Shown here one piece after another: positions 1 to 11,137 of a stretch of 64,000 nt of DNA. Under the pieces are notes generated by a model. The model was given only the letters and a program-made list of their open reading frames with translations. It made no database searches and had not been told where the DNA came from. Source of the stretch: Brachypterus glaber (taxonomy: Eukaryota > Arthropoda > Insecta > Coleoptera > Kateretidae); the NCBI GenBank assembly GCA_958510825.1, contig OY294054.1:9030319-9094318 (forward strand). Reading direction: 5' to 3'. The position numbers were made by a program, and so were the translations under genes. Within the stretch, counting starts at the first letter, position 1, and each line of letters starts with the position of its first letter.

Positions 1-3000
1 ACCGTTCTGCAGGAAAAAATTATTTCACAGGCGTAAACCAACCCTAAAAATTTTCCGATAGAGTTGAAATTTTAGAATGGGGTGCAGGGAGGTCTATAAA
101 GTCAGCATACAAAATTTCAGCCCTATCGGATAATTTAAAGTAATCGTTTTTCACCATTCCGCAGAAAAAAATCGTTTCGCAGGCGTAAACCAACCCTAAA
201 TATTTTTCGATCAGGTTATAATTTTGGGATGGGGTGCAGGAAGGTGCCTTAAGTCAGCATACAAAATTTCAGCCCGATAATTTAAAGTACTCTTTTTTTA
301 CCGTTCCGCTGAAAAAAATTGTTTCAAAGGGGGAAGTCACCCTTGAATATTGTTCGATGGGGTTGAAATTTTATGATGGGATGCAGAAAGGTCCCTTAAG
401 TCAGCATAAAAAATTTTATACCGATCGGATAATTTCAAGTACTCGTTTTTTACTATTCCACAGAAAAAAAAGTTTCGGAGGCGTAAACCAACCCTAAATA
501 TTTTCCAATGGGGTTGAAATTTTAGGATGGGGTGCAGGAAAGTCCTTTAGGTCAGCATAAAAAATTTCAGCTCGATTGGAAAATTTAAAGTACTCGTTTT
601 GTTTCATTCCGCAGATAAAAATCGTTTCGCAGGCGTAAACCAACCCTAAATATTTTCTGATCGGGTTATAATTTTAGGATCGCGTGCAAGAAGGTGCCTA
701 AAGTCAGCGTACAAAATTTTAGACTGATCGGATAATTAAAAGTACTCTTTTTTTACCCTTCCGCAGGAAAAAATCATTTCACAGGCGTAAATCAACTTAA
801 AATATTTTCCGATCGGGTTATAATTTTAGAATGGGGTGCAGGGTGGTACCTAAAGTCAGCATACAATATTTCAGCCCGATCTGATAATTTAAAGTACTCG
901 TTTTTTTACCATTCCGCAGAAAAAAATCGTTTCGTAGGCGTAAACCAACCCTAAATATTTTCATATGGGGTTGAAATTTTAGAATGGGGTGCAGGGAGAT
1001 CTCTAAAGTCACCACAAAAAATTTCAGCCCAATCGAATAATTTAAAGTTCTCTTTTTTTACCGTTCCGCTGAAAAAAAAAATGGTTCAAAGGGGGAAGCC
1101 ACCGTTAAATATTGTCCGATGGGGTTAAAATTTTAGGATGGGGTGCAGGAAGGTCTGCAAAGTCAGCATACAAAATTTCAGCCCGATCGGATAATTTAAA
1201 GTACTCGTTTTTTACAATTCCGCAGAAAAAATCGTTTCGGAGGCGTAAACCAACCCTAAATATTTTCCGATGGGGTTAAAATTTTAAAATGGGGTGCAGG
1301 GAGGTCCCTAAAGTCGCCGTAAAAAATTTCAGCCCGATCGGATAATTTAAAGTTCTCGTTTTTTACCATTCCGCAGAAAAAAATCGTTTCGCAGGTGTAA
1401 ACCAACCCTAAATATTTTCCGATGGGGTTGAAATTTTAGGATGGGGTGCAGGGAGGTCCCTAAAGTCACCACAAATTTTCAGCCCAATCGGATAATTGAA
1501 AGTTCTATTTTTTACCGTTCCGCTGAAAAAAAATGTTTCAAAGGGGGAAGCCAGCCTTAAATATTGTCCGATGGGGTTCAAATTTTAGGATGGGGTGCAG
1601 GAAGGTCTCTTGAGTCAGCATACAAAATTTCAGTCTGATCGGATAATTTAAAGTACTCGTTTTTTACCATTCCGCAGAAAACATCGTTTCGGAGGCGTAA
1701 ACCAACCCTAAATATTTTCCAATCGGGTTATAATTTTAGAATGGGGTGCAGGGGGGTACTTGAAGTTAGCATAAAAAAATTCAGCCCGATCGGATAATTT
1801 AAAGTACTCGTTTTTTACCATTCCGCAGAAAAAAATCGTTTTGCAGGCGTAAACCAACCCTAAATATTTTCAGATGGGGTTGAAATTTTAGAATGGGTTG
1901 CAGGAAGATCCCTAAAGTCACCACAAAAAATTTCAGGCCAATCGGATAATTTAAAGTTCTCTGTTTTTACCGTTCCGCTGAAAAAAAATGTTTCAAAGGG
2001 GAAGCCACCCTTAAATATTTTCCGATGGGGTTTAAATTTTAGGATGGGGTGCAGGAAGGTCTCTTAAGTCAGCATAGAAAATTTCAGTCCGATCGGATAA
2101 TTTAAAGTACTCGTTTTTTACCATTCCGCAGAAAACATCGTTTCGGAGGCGTAAACCAACCCTACATATTTTCCGATCGGGTTATAATTTTAGAATGGGG
2201 TGCAGGGTGGTACCTAAAGTCAGCATAAAAAATTTCAGCCCGATCGGATAATTTAAAGTACTCGTTTTTTACCATTCCGCAGAAAAAAATCGTTTTGCAG
2301 CAGTAAACCAACCCTTAATATTTTCAGATGGGGTTGAAATTTTAGAATGGGGTGCAGGAAGATTTCTAAAGTCACGACAAACAATTTCAGGCCAATCGGA
2401 TAATTTTAAGTTCTCTTTTTTAACCGTTCCGCTGAAAAAAAAATGTTTCAAAGGGGAAGCCACCGTTAAAATTTTCCGATGGGGTTAAAATTTTAGGATG
2501 GGATGCAGGAAGGTCTGTAAAGTCAGCATACAAAATTTCAGCCCGATCGGATAATTTAAAGTACTCGTTTTTTACCATTCCGCAGAAAAAATCGTTTCGG
2601 AGGCGTAAACCAACCCTAAATATTTTCTGATGGGGTTGAAATTTTAGAATGGGGTGCAGAGAGGTCCCTAAAGTCGCCCTAAAAAATTTCAGCCCGATCG
2701 GATAATTTAAAGTTCTCGTTTTTTACCATTCCGCAGAAAAAAATCGTTTCGCAGGCGTAAACCAACCTTAAATATTTTCCGATGGGGTTGAAATTTTAGG
2801 ATAGGGTGCAGGGAGGTCCCTAAAGTCACCACAAAAATTTTCAGCCCAATCGGATAATTGAAAGTTCTATTTTTTACCGTTCCGCTGAAAAAAAAAATGT
2901 TTCAAAGGGGGAAGCCACCCTTAAATATTGTCCGATGGGGTTCAAATTTTAGGAAGATCTCTTAAGTCAGCATACAAAATTTCAGTCCGATCTGATAATT

Positions 3001-4231
3001 TAAAGTACTCGTTTTTTACCATTCCGCAGAAAACATCGTTTCGGAGGCGTAAACCATCCCTAAATATTTTCCGATCGGGTTATGATTTTAGAATGGGGTG
3101 CAGGGTGGTACCTAAAGTCAGCATAAATAATTTCAGCCCGATCAGATAATTTAAAGTACTCGTTTTTTACCATTCCGCAAAAAAAAATCGTTTTGCAGGC
3201 GTAAACCAACCCTAAATATTTTCAGATGGGGTTGAAATTTTAGGATAGGGTGCAGGGAGGTCCCTAAAGTCACCACAAAAATTTTCAGCCCAATCGGATA
3301 ATTGAAAGTTCTATTTTTTACCGTTCCGCTGAAAACAAATGTTTCAAAGGGGGAAGCCACCCTTAAATATTGTCCGATGGGGTTCAAATTTTAGGATGGG
3401 GTGCAGGAAGGTCTCTTAAGTCAGCATACAAAATTTCAGTCCGATCGGATAATTTAAAGTACTCGTTTTTTACCATTCCGCAGAAAACATCGTTTCGGAG
3501 GCGTAAACCAACCCTAAATATTTTCCGATCGGGTTATAATTTTAGAATGGGGTGCAGGGGGGTACTTAAAGTTAGCATAAAAAAATTCAGCCCGATCGGA
3601 TAATTTAAAGTACTCGTTTTTTACCATTCCGCAGAAAAAAATCGTTTTGCAGGCATAAACCAACCCTAAATATTTTCAGATGGGGTTGAAATTTTAGAAT
3701 GGGTTGCAGGAAGATCCCTAAAGTCACCACAAACAATTTCAGGCCAATCGGATAATTTAAAGTTCTCTGTTTTTACCGTTCCGCTGAAAAAAAATGTTTC
3801 AAAGGGGAAGCCACCCTTAAATATTTTCCGATGGGGTTTAAATTTTAGGATGGGGTGCAGGAAGGTCTCTTAAGTCAGCATAGAAAATTTAAAGTACTCG
3901 TTTTTTACCATTCCACAGAAAACATCGTTTCGGAGGCGTAAACCAACCCTAAATATTTTCCGATCGGGTTATAATTTTAGAATGGGGTGCAGGGTGGTAC
4001 CTAAAGTCAGCATAAAAAATTTCAGCCCGATCGGATAATTTAAAGTACTCGTTTTTTACCATTCCGCAGAAAAAATCGTTTCGGAGGCGTAAACCAACCC
4101 TAAATATTTTCCGATGGGGTTGAAATTTTAGAATGGGGTGCAGGGAGGTCCTTAAAGTCGCTGTAAAAAATTTCAGCCCGATCGGATAATTTAAAGTACT
4201 CTTTTTTTACCGTTCCGCAGGAAAAGATCGT
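1..4231. repeat. ~150-bp satellite array, about 28 monomers
   Basis: Tandem array. The marker GGGGTGCAGG recurs every ~150 bp from about 84 to 4138, with variants at 379, 683 and 2503 and one lost at about 2956. Each monomer carries the blocks CGATCGGATAATTTAAAGTA, TTACCATTCCGCAGAAAA and GGCGTAAACCAACCCTAAAT. At least three monomer classes alternate; one has GTTCCGCTGAAAA and GTTTCAAAGGGG in place of the usual text. That class recurs near 1063, 1518, 1970, 2427, 2878, 3323 and 3779, a trimer higher-order repeat of ~453 bp. Short open frames here are by-products of the repeat. The array enters from the left edge. Confidence 0.95.
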
Positions 4232-4807
4232 TATTTCCCACTGTGAATCCCACGAGAGTCCGTTAACGGAACTTGATAGACAGTTTTTTTCTTACAATAA
4301 AAACTCTTTGAAATATAGAAAATATTTAAAGTTATTTATTGAATTTAGGTATGTTACGTTAACTTACCTTGAGCTTTTAAAGCAAGCTCTAATATCTTCT
4401 TAGACCTATTCATTTCTTCTTTAACAAGCACATGACCACAAAAGATTTAGCGCCAATTAATACTACAGTGCTGAACAATTTAAGTTGAAGTAGTCAACAA
4501 CGTTGCCAAATCTTAGGGACTCATATCATATGACAACTACATAAAAATACATGCAACATACAGTTCTACTGTGTCGCCATCTAGTTCAACTTCCGTGAAC
4601 ACAGGCGCGTATATTTTGATGGGTATTAGAATAATAGGAAGCCCTGGGCAATTTTTCAAGTCTTCTTCTTCTACTATATTTAAGGTCCAATAAAACGATA
4701 TACACTATAAAAAATTCGAAGCCCAAAACCGGGCCTCGTATGTCGGTAGTGGGCTTCGTATCGCAGGTCGAACATGCAATTTCGGGCTCCCTATTGATGG
4801 AATATGA

Positions 4808-4808
<1 letters not shown>
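4232..4808. other. Unique-looking AT-rich DNA, no gene seen
   Basis: Follows the satellite directly. I see no open frame with a recognisable product and no clear inverted repeat. It contains the palindromic text GAAGCCC...GGGCTTC around 4715-4790. Confidence 0.5.

Positions 4809-4876
<68 letters not shown>
4809..4876. repeat. (TA)n microsatellite, ~34 repeats
   Basis: Uninterrupted alternating T-A of about 68 bases. The open frame across it only reads YI repeats and is not a gene. Confidence 0.97.
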
Positions 4877-4877
<1 letters not shown>

Positions 4878-5351
4878 CTTTTTTATTTAAATTCATAATT
4901 CGTCAGTAGCACAAATAGAAAATGCACATTTTCGAAATTTAGGGGCAATTTCGGGGCCTTGTTGGAACGGGTTAGAAACTTTTGATCAGGCTAAGATTTT
5001 GCAGGATTATTTTTATACTCAAAAAGAAAAAGTAAAGATATCAAGGTTTTTAATTTTATAAAATTTCAAATACTAGGGCTGGTTTCATACGAATTTTATC
5101 CATAATTGCATTATTTTAGGGTTTTTACGGCCCTAAAATTACCACCTATGGTTGTCGATATAAATTTTTACTCTACGAGCTTTCTGACCACGACAAATAG
5201 AAAAGATTAAGTCAATAATTTTGTTTGGGACCACCCTTATAATATATCCATAGAAAAAATAATCTCTCTTTGTCTATGAATATAGTTGGAAAGTAATGGA
5301 TGTTTTAAGATTTGAAGCAGACAGTATGGTCGGATAGCCCTGGCAACTAAG

Positions 5352-5563
5352 AGTTCGTTCAAGTATTACGTAACGCAGTTGGGAAGGGGGCTAGCTCCAG
5401 CGTTACGTCAATGTTACAATAAAAGGCGCACGTTTGGACGATGGTTATCCAAAAACCTAAAAGGTACACAAATTTGAACCATGAGGATATGGGAAAAGTG
5501 CGTTACATGGGGAGGGGGTATAAATTGTCCAAAAAGTGCGTTACGTAATACTTGAATGTACCC
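5352..5563. mobile_element. MITE with TTACGTAA-type inverted ends
   Basis: Terminal inverted repeats share TTCAAGTATTACGTAACGCA: plus sense at about 5357 and inverted at about 5536-5556. The inside has G-rich runs next to GCGTTAC. A second element of the same style is at 50868-51022. There is no coding capacity. Confidence 0.75.
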
Positions 5564-5760
5564 AAAAAATCGAAGAGAAATCCACATAGGAAAACAAAAC
5601 CCACTCGAGAAAACGAAGCTTTTTTTGTAGAAACCACAGCAGGCTTAATCGTGAATTTCTCCATATTTGATACCGATAAACCTCCCCCATCAAAAAATGA
5701 TAAATAGCGGACAAAAAGAAGCAAATTTCGTCAGCCGCGCGTCAATCAACGCGTTTCTTA

Positions 5761-5988
5761 CAACGAACTAATACCGTTAAAAAAAAGTATCGCCAACATC
5801 TCGGTTTGTTTGTAAACAAATAGTAGGTATATTCAGGCCTGAACAATAACATAAACCAGTAACTGGTATTGTTGTCTCTGTTAGAACAAAGATGTGCGAG
5901 TAAGACAGACGAATGTTTATGTTGCCGACGTTTTTGTCAGTTTTAACGAATGAAATGCCTATTCTAGAGAGAAGTTATTAGTTCGTTG
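5761..5988. mobile_element. MITE family M1, copy 1 (8-bp TSD)
   Basis: Begins CAACGAACTAATA and ends TATTAGTTCGTTG. Flanks GTTTCTTA (5753-5760) and GTTTCTTC (5989-5996) form an 8-bp target duplication with one mismatch. It is near-identical to 61093-61346 but lacks 24 nt of the left inverted repeat. The core has palindromes TTTGTTTGTAAACAAA and ACCAGTAACTGGT. An 8-bp duplication suggests a hAT- or P-like mobilising transposase; this is inference, as no transposase is present. Confidence 0.88.
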
Positions 5989-6052
5989 GTTTCTTCGCTG
6001 CTGCATACAGAAATTTGTTATCAGGCTCAACAACGCGCATTGCCACTGCAAT

Positions 6053-6325
6053 GGGACGCACAGCGTAGTGGGCTAGCGCGTGAAAATAGCAACTCAACTA
6101 GCGTGAGTTCGATTCTCACTGGCGCCGATTTGCCTTTTTCAGTTAATAATTGGAATTTGGCGAAGGCGTGAAATGAAACGGACACTCCCTATAAACTGGC
6201 TCGAAAGTCAGTATAAGCCGGTGTTTCCCTCTACTACTAGCCCACACAAGTCCTGGACTTAGGGGATGCTTAATTAAGTAGAATAGTACGAGGTTAAACA
6301 AACATGTATGTGTATAATAACATGA
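6053..6325 (+). mobile_element. tRNA-derived SINE, copy 1
   Basis: The head resembles a tRNA gene: an A-box-like GTAGTGGGCTAGCGCG near 6066 and a B-box-like GAGTTCGATTCTCAC at about 6105-6119 (RNA polymerase III internal promoter). A conserved body follows (GATTTGCCTTTTTCAGTTAA, then GGACACTCCCTATAAA) and a tail after GTACGAGGTTAAACA. The same order occurs inverted at 62672-62933. No intact cloverleaf is seen, so this is not called as a tRNA gene. Confidence 0.8.
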
Positions 6326-6458
6326 TGTATTACGCATAAGCTACATGTTTTCCGCTTCTTAGTGATGAAACTCCCCAATAATAATAATATAATATGACCG
6401 TAGTTTTTCGTACTTCAAATTATACACCTATTTTAGTTTTTTTTTTATTTTAAATATG

Positions 6459-6574
6459 TGGCTTGGTTCTAAAAAGTCCAATGTCAATAGCAACGTTTTC
6501 ACGTCAACTCTGATGTAATATTTTGAAAACGCTGCTATTGACATTAATGCATTGACCTTTTTAGAACCAAGCCA
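6459..6574. mobile_element. Short hairpin MITE
   Basis: Arms TGGCTTGGTTCTAAAAAG and CTTTTTAGAACCAAGCCA are perfect complements. The inner arms (AATGTCAATAGCA...TGCTATTGACATT) extend the stem almost to the centre, leaving a loop of about 25 nt. Confidence 0.85.
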
Positions 6575-6848
6575 GAGAAATAATTTATATAGGGCGTTTT
6601 TTGGGAGAAGGCAATATAAAAATTTACCTACAAAGGCTGTGTCTTTTATTTGGACACCTAATATTTAATATTGATTATCATAAGCAATCACTTTTTTGAG
6701 CCATTAAATAAATTTTACCCTCTCAGCAAAAGTCAACCTTTTATTCAGTACCGGACCAGCTATGTATTTTACCAGGTAACTGCCCATATCCAAACTAAGC
6801 ATTTTTAGGCACATTAACATTTTTTAAAGTGATAAGTTTTTGTAGGCA

Positions 6849-7270
6849 GGTTTACACATTGAGGTAGAGTGGGGAGAGTTACAGAGCCGTTGAAATTTCT
6901 TGTGCCGATTTTGATTCACCCATCTATCTATCTCTCTCTAAAATTCCGTTCTAACGGTCTTGCGCACTTCGAAATACACAGATAGCTGCCGTGCTAAGCT
7001 GAAAGGTCCTATCTACATAGGTTTAACATACACTTATAGGACCTTTCAGCTTAGGAAGGCAGATAGCCACTCGGCCAGACAGAATTCCTGTTTCCCCCAC
7101 TCTAATTCATTGAAAAACACATATGAACTAAATTTTAGGTTAGTTTAAGAACCAAAGTCGAATTAACTGCGCAAACTCAAACTTGCAAAACAAAGCTCCC
7201 TTGTCGGCAGTTTGTCCACGCGCAGCCTGGTCGAATGGCACTCTCCTCACTCTACCTCAATGGGTTTACA
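6849..7270. mobile_element. Inverted-repeat element with inner hairpin
   Basis: Ends share CATTGAGGTAGAGTG on the left, inverted on the right as CACTCTACCTCAATG. An inner hairpin pairs AGCTGAAAGGTCCTAT with ATAGGACCTTTCAGCT around 7000-7055. No coding capacity. Confidence 0.78.
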
Positions 7271-7300
7271 TTATACATATTTCTGTTTAATTTATTTTTT

Positions 7301-9401
7301 TACAAAAAATGTAATAAGGGGCCGTCATAAAAGACGTCCGCGAAAATTCCGGAAAAGTGGACGTCCGAAATGGCCTCCTTTTCCTCTTCTGTCCGATTTT
7401 ATGGACGGCCCCTAATAAAAATTGTTTCGGAGATATGGGCATTTCCCGGTAAAATGCGTAGACATTCCGAAGCTGGATGTATCCGTTATAAATTATAACT
7501 TATAATCATAACAAACATTCATTCACATATTTTTTGTTTTGTTTTATCTGTCTATTTTTGGTGCTATAACCTAAGGATACTAACATGCCGAGTTGCCTAA
7601 AAAATTACGAAAAAATGCACCTGATGAAGAATAAAAAAGCCGAAACGTTGGCGATTTAAAAGCTATATATAATTTAATACGGACCATATTATTAACTGTT
7701 TATGATAACGATCAATATACTTGATGATGTAGAATCACCCCTTAAAATTTCGGACCCTATTTCAAATACACCCTGTATGACCGAATTCATAATAAAAAAT
7801 ATAATTTCTTTGATTTTTGGTTTAGTTCCTGATGATGACAATCAATACTGTCAAAACTTGGAATTTGATATAGCCTTGTGTGATACGAATATTTTAACGC
7901 CCAGTAGTTAAGACTCTGGAGGGCAACAAACAAACTCATGTCTGTGTGTTTGTATACAAATACATTAAAAACATAACCCTCCTTTTTACAAAAAATGTAA
8001 TAAGGGGCCGTCCATAAAAGACGTCCGCGAAAATTCCGGAATTTCCGGAAAAGTGGACGTCCGAAATGGCCTCCTTTTCCTCTTCTGTCCGATTTTATGG
8101 ACGGCCCCTAATAAACATTGTTTCGGAGATATGGGCATTTCCCGGTAAAATGCGTAGACAGTCCGAAGCTGGATGTATCCGTTATAAATTATAACTTATA
8201 ATCATAACAAACATTCATTCACATATTTTTTGTTTTGTTTTATCTGTCTATTTTTGGTGCTATAACCTAAGGATACTAACATGCCGAGTTGTTTAAAAAA
8301 ATACGAAAAAATGCACCTGATGAAGAATAAAAAAGCCGAAACGTTGGCGATTCAAAAGCTATATATAATTTAATACGGACCATATTATTAACTGTTTATG
8401 ATAACGATCAATATACTTGATGATGTAGAATCACCCCTTAAAATTTCGGACCCTATTTCAAATACACCCTGTATGACCGAATTCATAATAAAAAATATAA
8501 TTTCTTTGATTTTTGGTTTAGTTCCTGATGATGACAATCAATACTGTCAAAACTTGGAATTTGATATAGCCTTGTGTGATACGAATATTTTAACGCCCAG
8601 TAGTTAAGACTCTGGAGGGCAACAAACAAACTCATGTCTGTGTGTTTGTATACAAATACATTAAAAACATAACCCTCCTTTTTACAAAAAATGTAATAAG
8701 GGGCCGTCCATAAAAGACGTCCGCGAAAATTCCGGAATTTCCGGAAAAGTGGACGTCCGAAATGGCCTCCTTTTCCGCTTCTGTCCGATTTTATGGACGG
8801 CCCATAATAAAAATTGTTTCGGAGATATGGGCATTTCCCGGTAAAATGCGTAGACAGTCCGAAGCTGGATGTATCCGTTATAAATTATAACTTATAATCA
8901 TAACAAACATTCATTCACATATTTTTTGTTTTGTTTTATCTGTCTATTTTTGGTGCTATAACCTAAGGATACTAACATGCCGAGTTGCCTAAAAAAATAC
9001 GAAAAAATGCACCTGATGAAGAATAAAAAAGCCGAAACGTTGGCGATTCAAAAGCTATATATAATTTAATACGGACCATATTATTAACTGTTTATGATAA
9101 CGATCAATATACTTGATGATGTAGAATCACCCCTTAAAATTTCGGACCCTATTTCAAATACACCCTGTATGACCGAATTCATAATAAAAAATATAATTTC
9201 TTTGATTTTTGGTTTAGTTCCTGATGATGACAATCAATACTGTCAAAACTTGGAATTTGATATAGCCTTGTGTGATACGAATATTTTAACGCCCAGTAGT
9301 TAAGACTCTGGAGGGCAACAAACAAACTCATGTCTGTGTGTTTGTATACAAATACATTAAAAACATAACCCTCCTTTTGCGTAGCTGTAGTCGGGTAAAA
9401 A
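7301..9401. repeat. Three tandem copies of a ~696-bp unit
   Basis: Unit starts at 7301, 7987 and 8683, each TACAAAAAATGTAATAAGGG. The period is 696 bp; unit 1 is 10 bp shorter through two small deletions. Only a few substitutions separate units, and they appear identical from the 69-codon ORF (7702-7911, 8398-8607, 9094-9303) onward. Each unit contains: a hairpin MITE (7318-7412, 8004-8108, 8700-8804) with ends GGGGCCGTCCATAAAA; the motif CTGATGA...GCCGAAACG (7621, 8317, 9013); a transposon-end-like segment GTAGAATCACCCCTTAAAAT; and the end TAAAAACATAACCCTCC. After unit 3 a tail GCGTAGCTGTAGTCGGGTAA follows. A diverged single relative lies at 35760-36052. Confidence 0.95.
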
Positions 9402-9489
9402 TAATTACAAGAACTTTAATGTTGTTTTTGTATAATATATACTATACCTACTAATTTTGATTGAAATATACATACGTTTTAAACTTGAC

Positions 9490-9985
9490 AGAAGTTGACA
9501 GAAAATTTTTAAAAGTTCATAAGAAATCTTTAAAGTTCCATATGAAATCTTTAAATGTCAAAAGAAATCTTTAAATTTTCAATGTGCTCCTTTATAAGAA
9601 ATCCAAATTATTAAAACTTCAAATGATTCTTCAAAATTTCAGAAGAAATCAAATGTTTGATAATAAATGTTTATAGGTTCCAGAAATCTTTAGTTTTTAT
9701 TAGAAACACTTCTCGTAAAAAGAAAAATCAATAAAATTTACAAAAATTTTTTAAAAATTCAAAAATCATCTTTAAAATTTCACAAATCCTTAAAATAAGT
9801 AAAAAGTACAAGAAATTTTAAAAATTGCACAATAAATCTTTAAAATTTTACAGGAAATGTTTCAACTTCCATAAGAAATCTTCAAAACTTCACAAGAATC
9901 ATTAAAATTTCACAATAAATCTTAAAAATTTTAAGAAACCTTTAAATTTTTAAACTCATTCAAGAAATCTTTTAAATTTTATAGA
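9490..9985. repeat. Degenerate AT-rich short tandem repeat
   Basis: Loose repetition, roughly every 25-30 bp, of the theme AAGAAATCTTTAAAATTTCA. The units are too diverged for an exact period by eye. Confidence 0.65.
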
Positions 9986-9993
9986 AAATCTTG

Positions 9994-10211
9994 TACTGTC
10001 AACTGGGGTGACTTCGGACGGTGTGGGTGACTTTGGACACTTTTTCACAAAACCCTCTGAACCAAAGCACATGTGGACAAGTTGTGGGGTTCAATTCCAA
10101 AAATTGTGCACACAACCCCATAAGTTATGCATACATACTTTGGTTCAGAGAGTTTTGAGAAAAAGTGTCTGGAATCACCCACACCATCCAAAGTCGCCCC
10201 AGTTGATGGTA
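9994..10211. mobile_element. MITE family M2, copy 1
   Basis: About 218 bp, palindromic over most of its length. Left end CAACTGGGGTGACTTCGGAC, inverted as CAAAGTCGCCCCAGTTG on the right; inner arms CCCTCTGAACCAAAGCA and TTTGGTTCAGAGAGTTTT. It is flanked by TA. A second copy is at 31401-31592. Confidence 0.85.
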
Positions 10212-10588
10212 CTTATATTAGTAACTGTTATGGTGAGAGCAAATATATTTTAATAATGTAGTAGTATTAAAAATAGATTAAATTGAAAATGAAAATTTTA
10301 ATAATTAAAAAATAAGAAAATAGAACACAGTCAGATTTATTATATATTCTACAAAAATGTCAGGTGTCCCTGCAAATTAATAGTAACTATATTATTTAGT
10401 TACAATATTTTTAAGAATTAATAAAAATGCTTACATGAAATATTACATTTTTTAAAAATGCAAACGAACGAATTAAAGTAGCAATTAAATTAATAAGAAA
10501 CAAAAAAAAATAATTATTAAATTTGGTTTTGTATTTTTTTTGTGTAACATATCAAGTACTTTTAACATGAGCAGCCACTAAAAAACCG
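10212..10588. other. AT-rich DNA beyond the vig 3' end, no gene seen
   Basis: Very AT-rich with no open frame of note. TTTATT at 10336-10341 is a second minus-strand AATAAA and could be a distal polyadenylation signal of vig. Confidence 0.4.
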
Positions 10589-10598
10589 TTTATTTATT
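10589..10598 (-). terminator. Candidate vig polyadenylation signal
   Basis: On the minus strand this reads AATAAATAAA, two overlapping AATAAA hexamers about 470 nt after the vig stop codon. Hexamers are common in AT-rich DNA, so this is only a candidate. Confidence 0.35.
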
Positions 10599-11068
10599 AT
10601 GCAGCATAAAACTGACTAGTTAACCAAAAACCCATAGATTATTGGGGTTCACAGTCCTCAATAAAAAATATGTCATTTTAAATACTAGACAAAAGTTTGG
10701 ACAGAAATTCATAAAATTTGTTAAAATATCATTTAATTTGAGCTTTTGCTTTAACAATTTTCCATTAAGTAACAATAAAACGTATTAAGATCATTTAAAA
10801 AAAATTATTTAGCAGAAGCTAGGAAGTCGTGCATCCAAACTTTCGTCCAATAATGAACTAAATTTTATAAACCTTTCAAGGTTTACATCTAAAACCATTT
10901 TAGGTTGGCTAGGAAAACGGAGTTTTGTATCAATGTAACAAATATAGTTAAATTGTTTGCGAAATATACAGTTTTTTTAGTTGGTTTTTAATGAATGTGA
11001 TGGTATTCAGCCATCTTGGTGTCAAAATCTGTTTGACACTGGCGACTGACACGAAACGGTATCGAGTC

Positions 11069-11137
11069 CTATCCCAACGATGGGAAGTCACGCTCGTCAT
11101 CAACTTTCGGAGCTCTGCGATCACTTCTGTCATCACC
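11069..11137 (-). CDS. vig: vig coding exon 8 (stop codon)
   Basis: Acceptor TTGTTACAG|GG. 22 codons ending KVDDERDFPSLG and then TAG, matching the family's conserved DFP end. The intron to exon 7 is ~7.7 kb and holds a Tc1-like element, a 2-kb fold-back and a non-LTR fragment. A longer open frame in another register here is a shadow. Confidence 0.93.
   Translation of the reverse strand, partial: GDDRSDRRAPKVDDERDFPSLG

Noticed and set aside
234..3603. Open frames inside the satellite
   Set aside because: Related peptides recur in every cycle and simply reflect the repeat. No start context, splice sites or domains.
6053..6130. A real tRNA gene
   Set aside because: B-box-like text is present, but no full cloverleaf or acceptor stem could be drawn, and a second copy carries the same SINE body.
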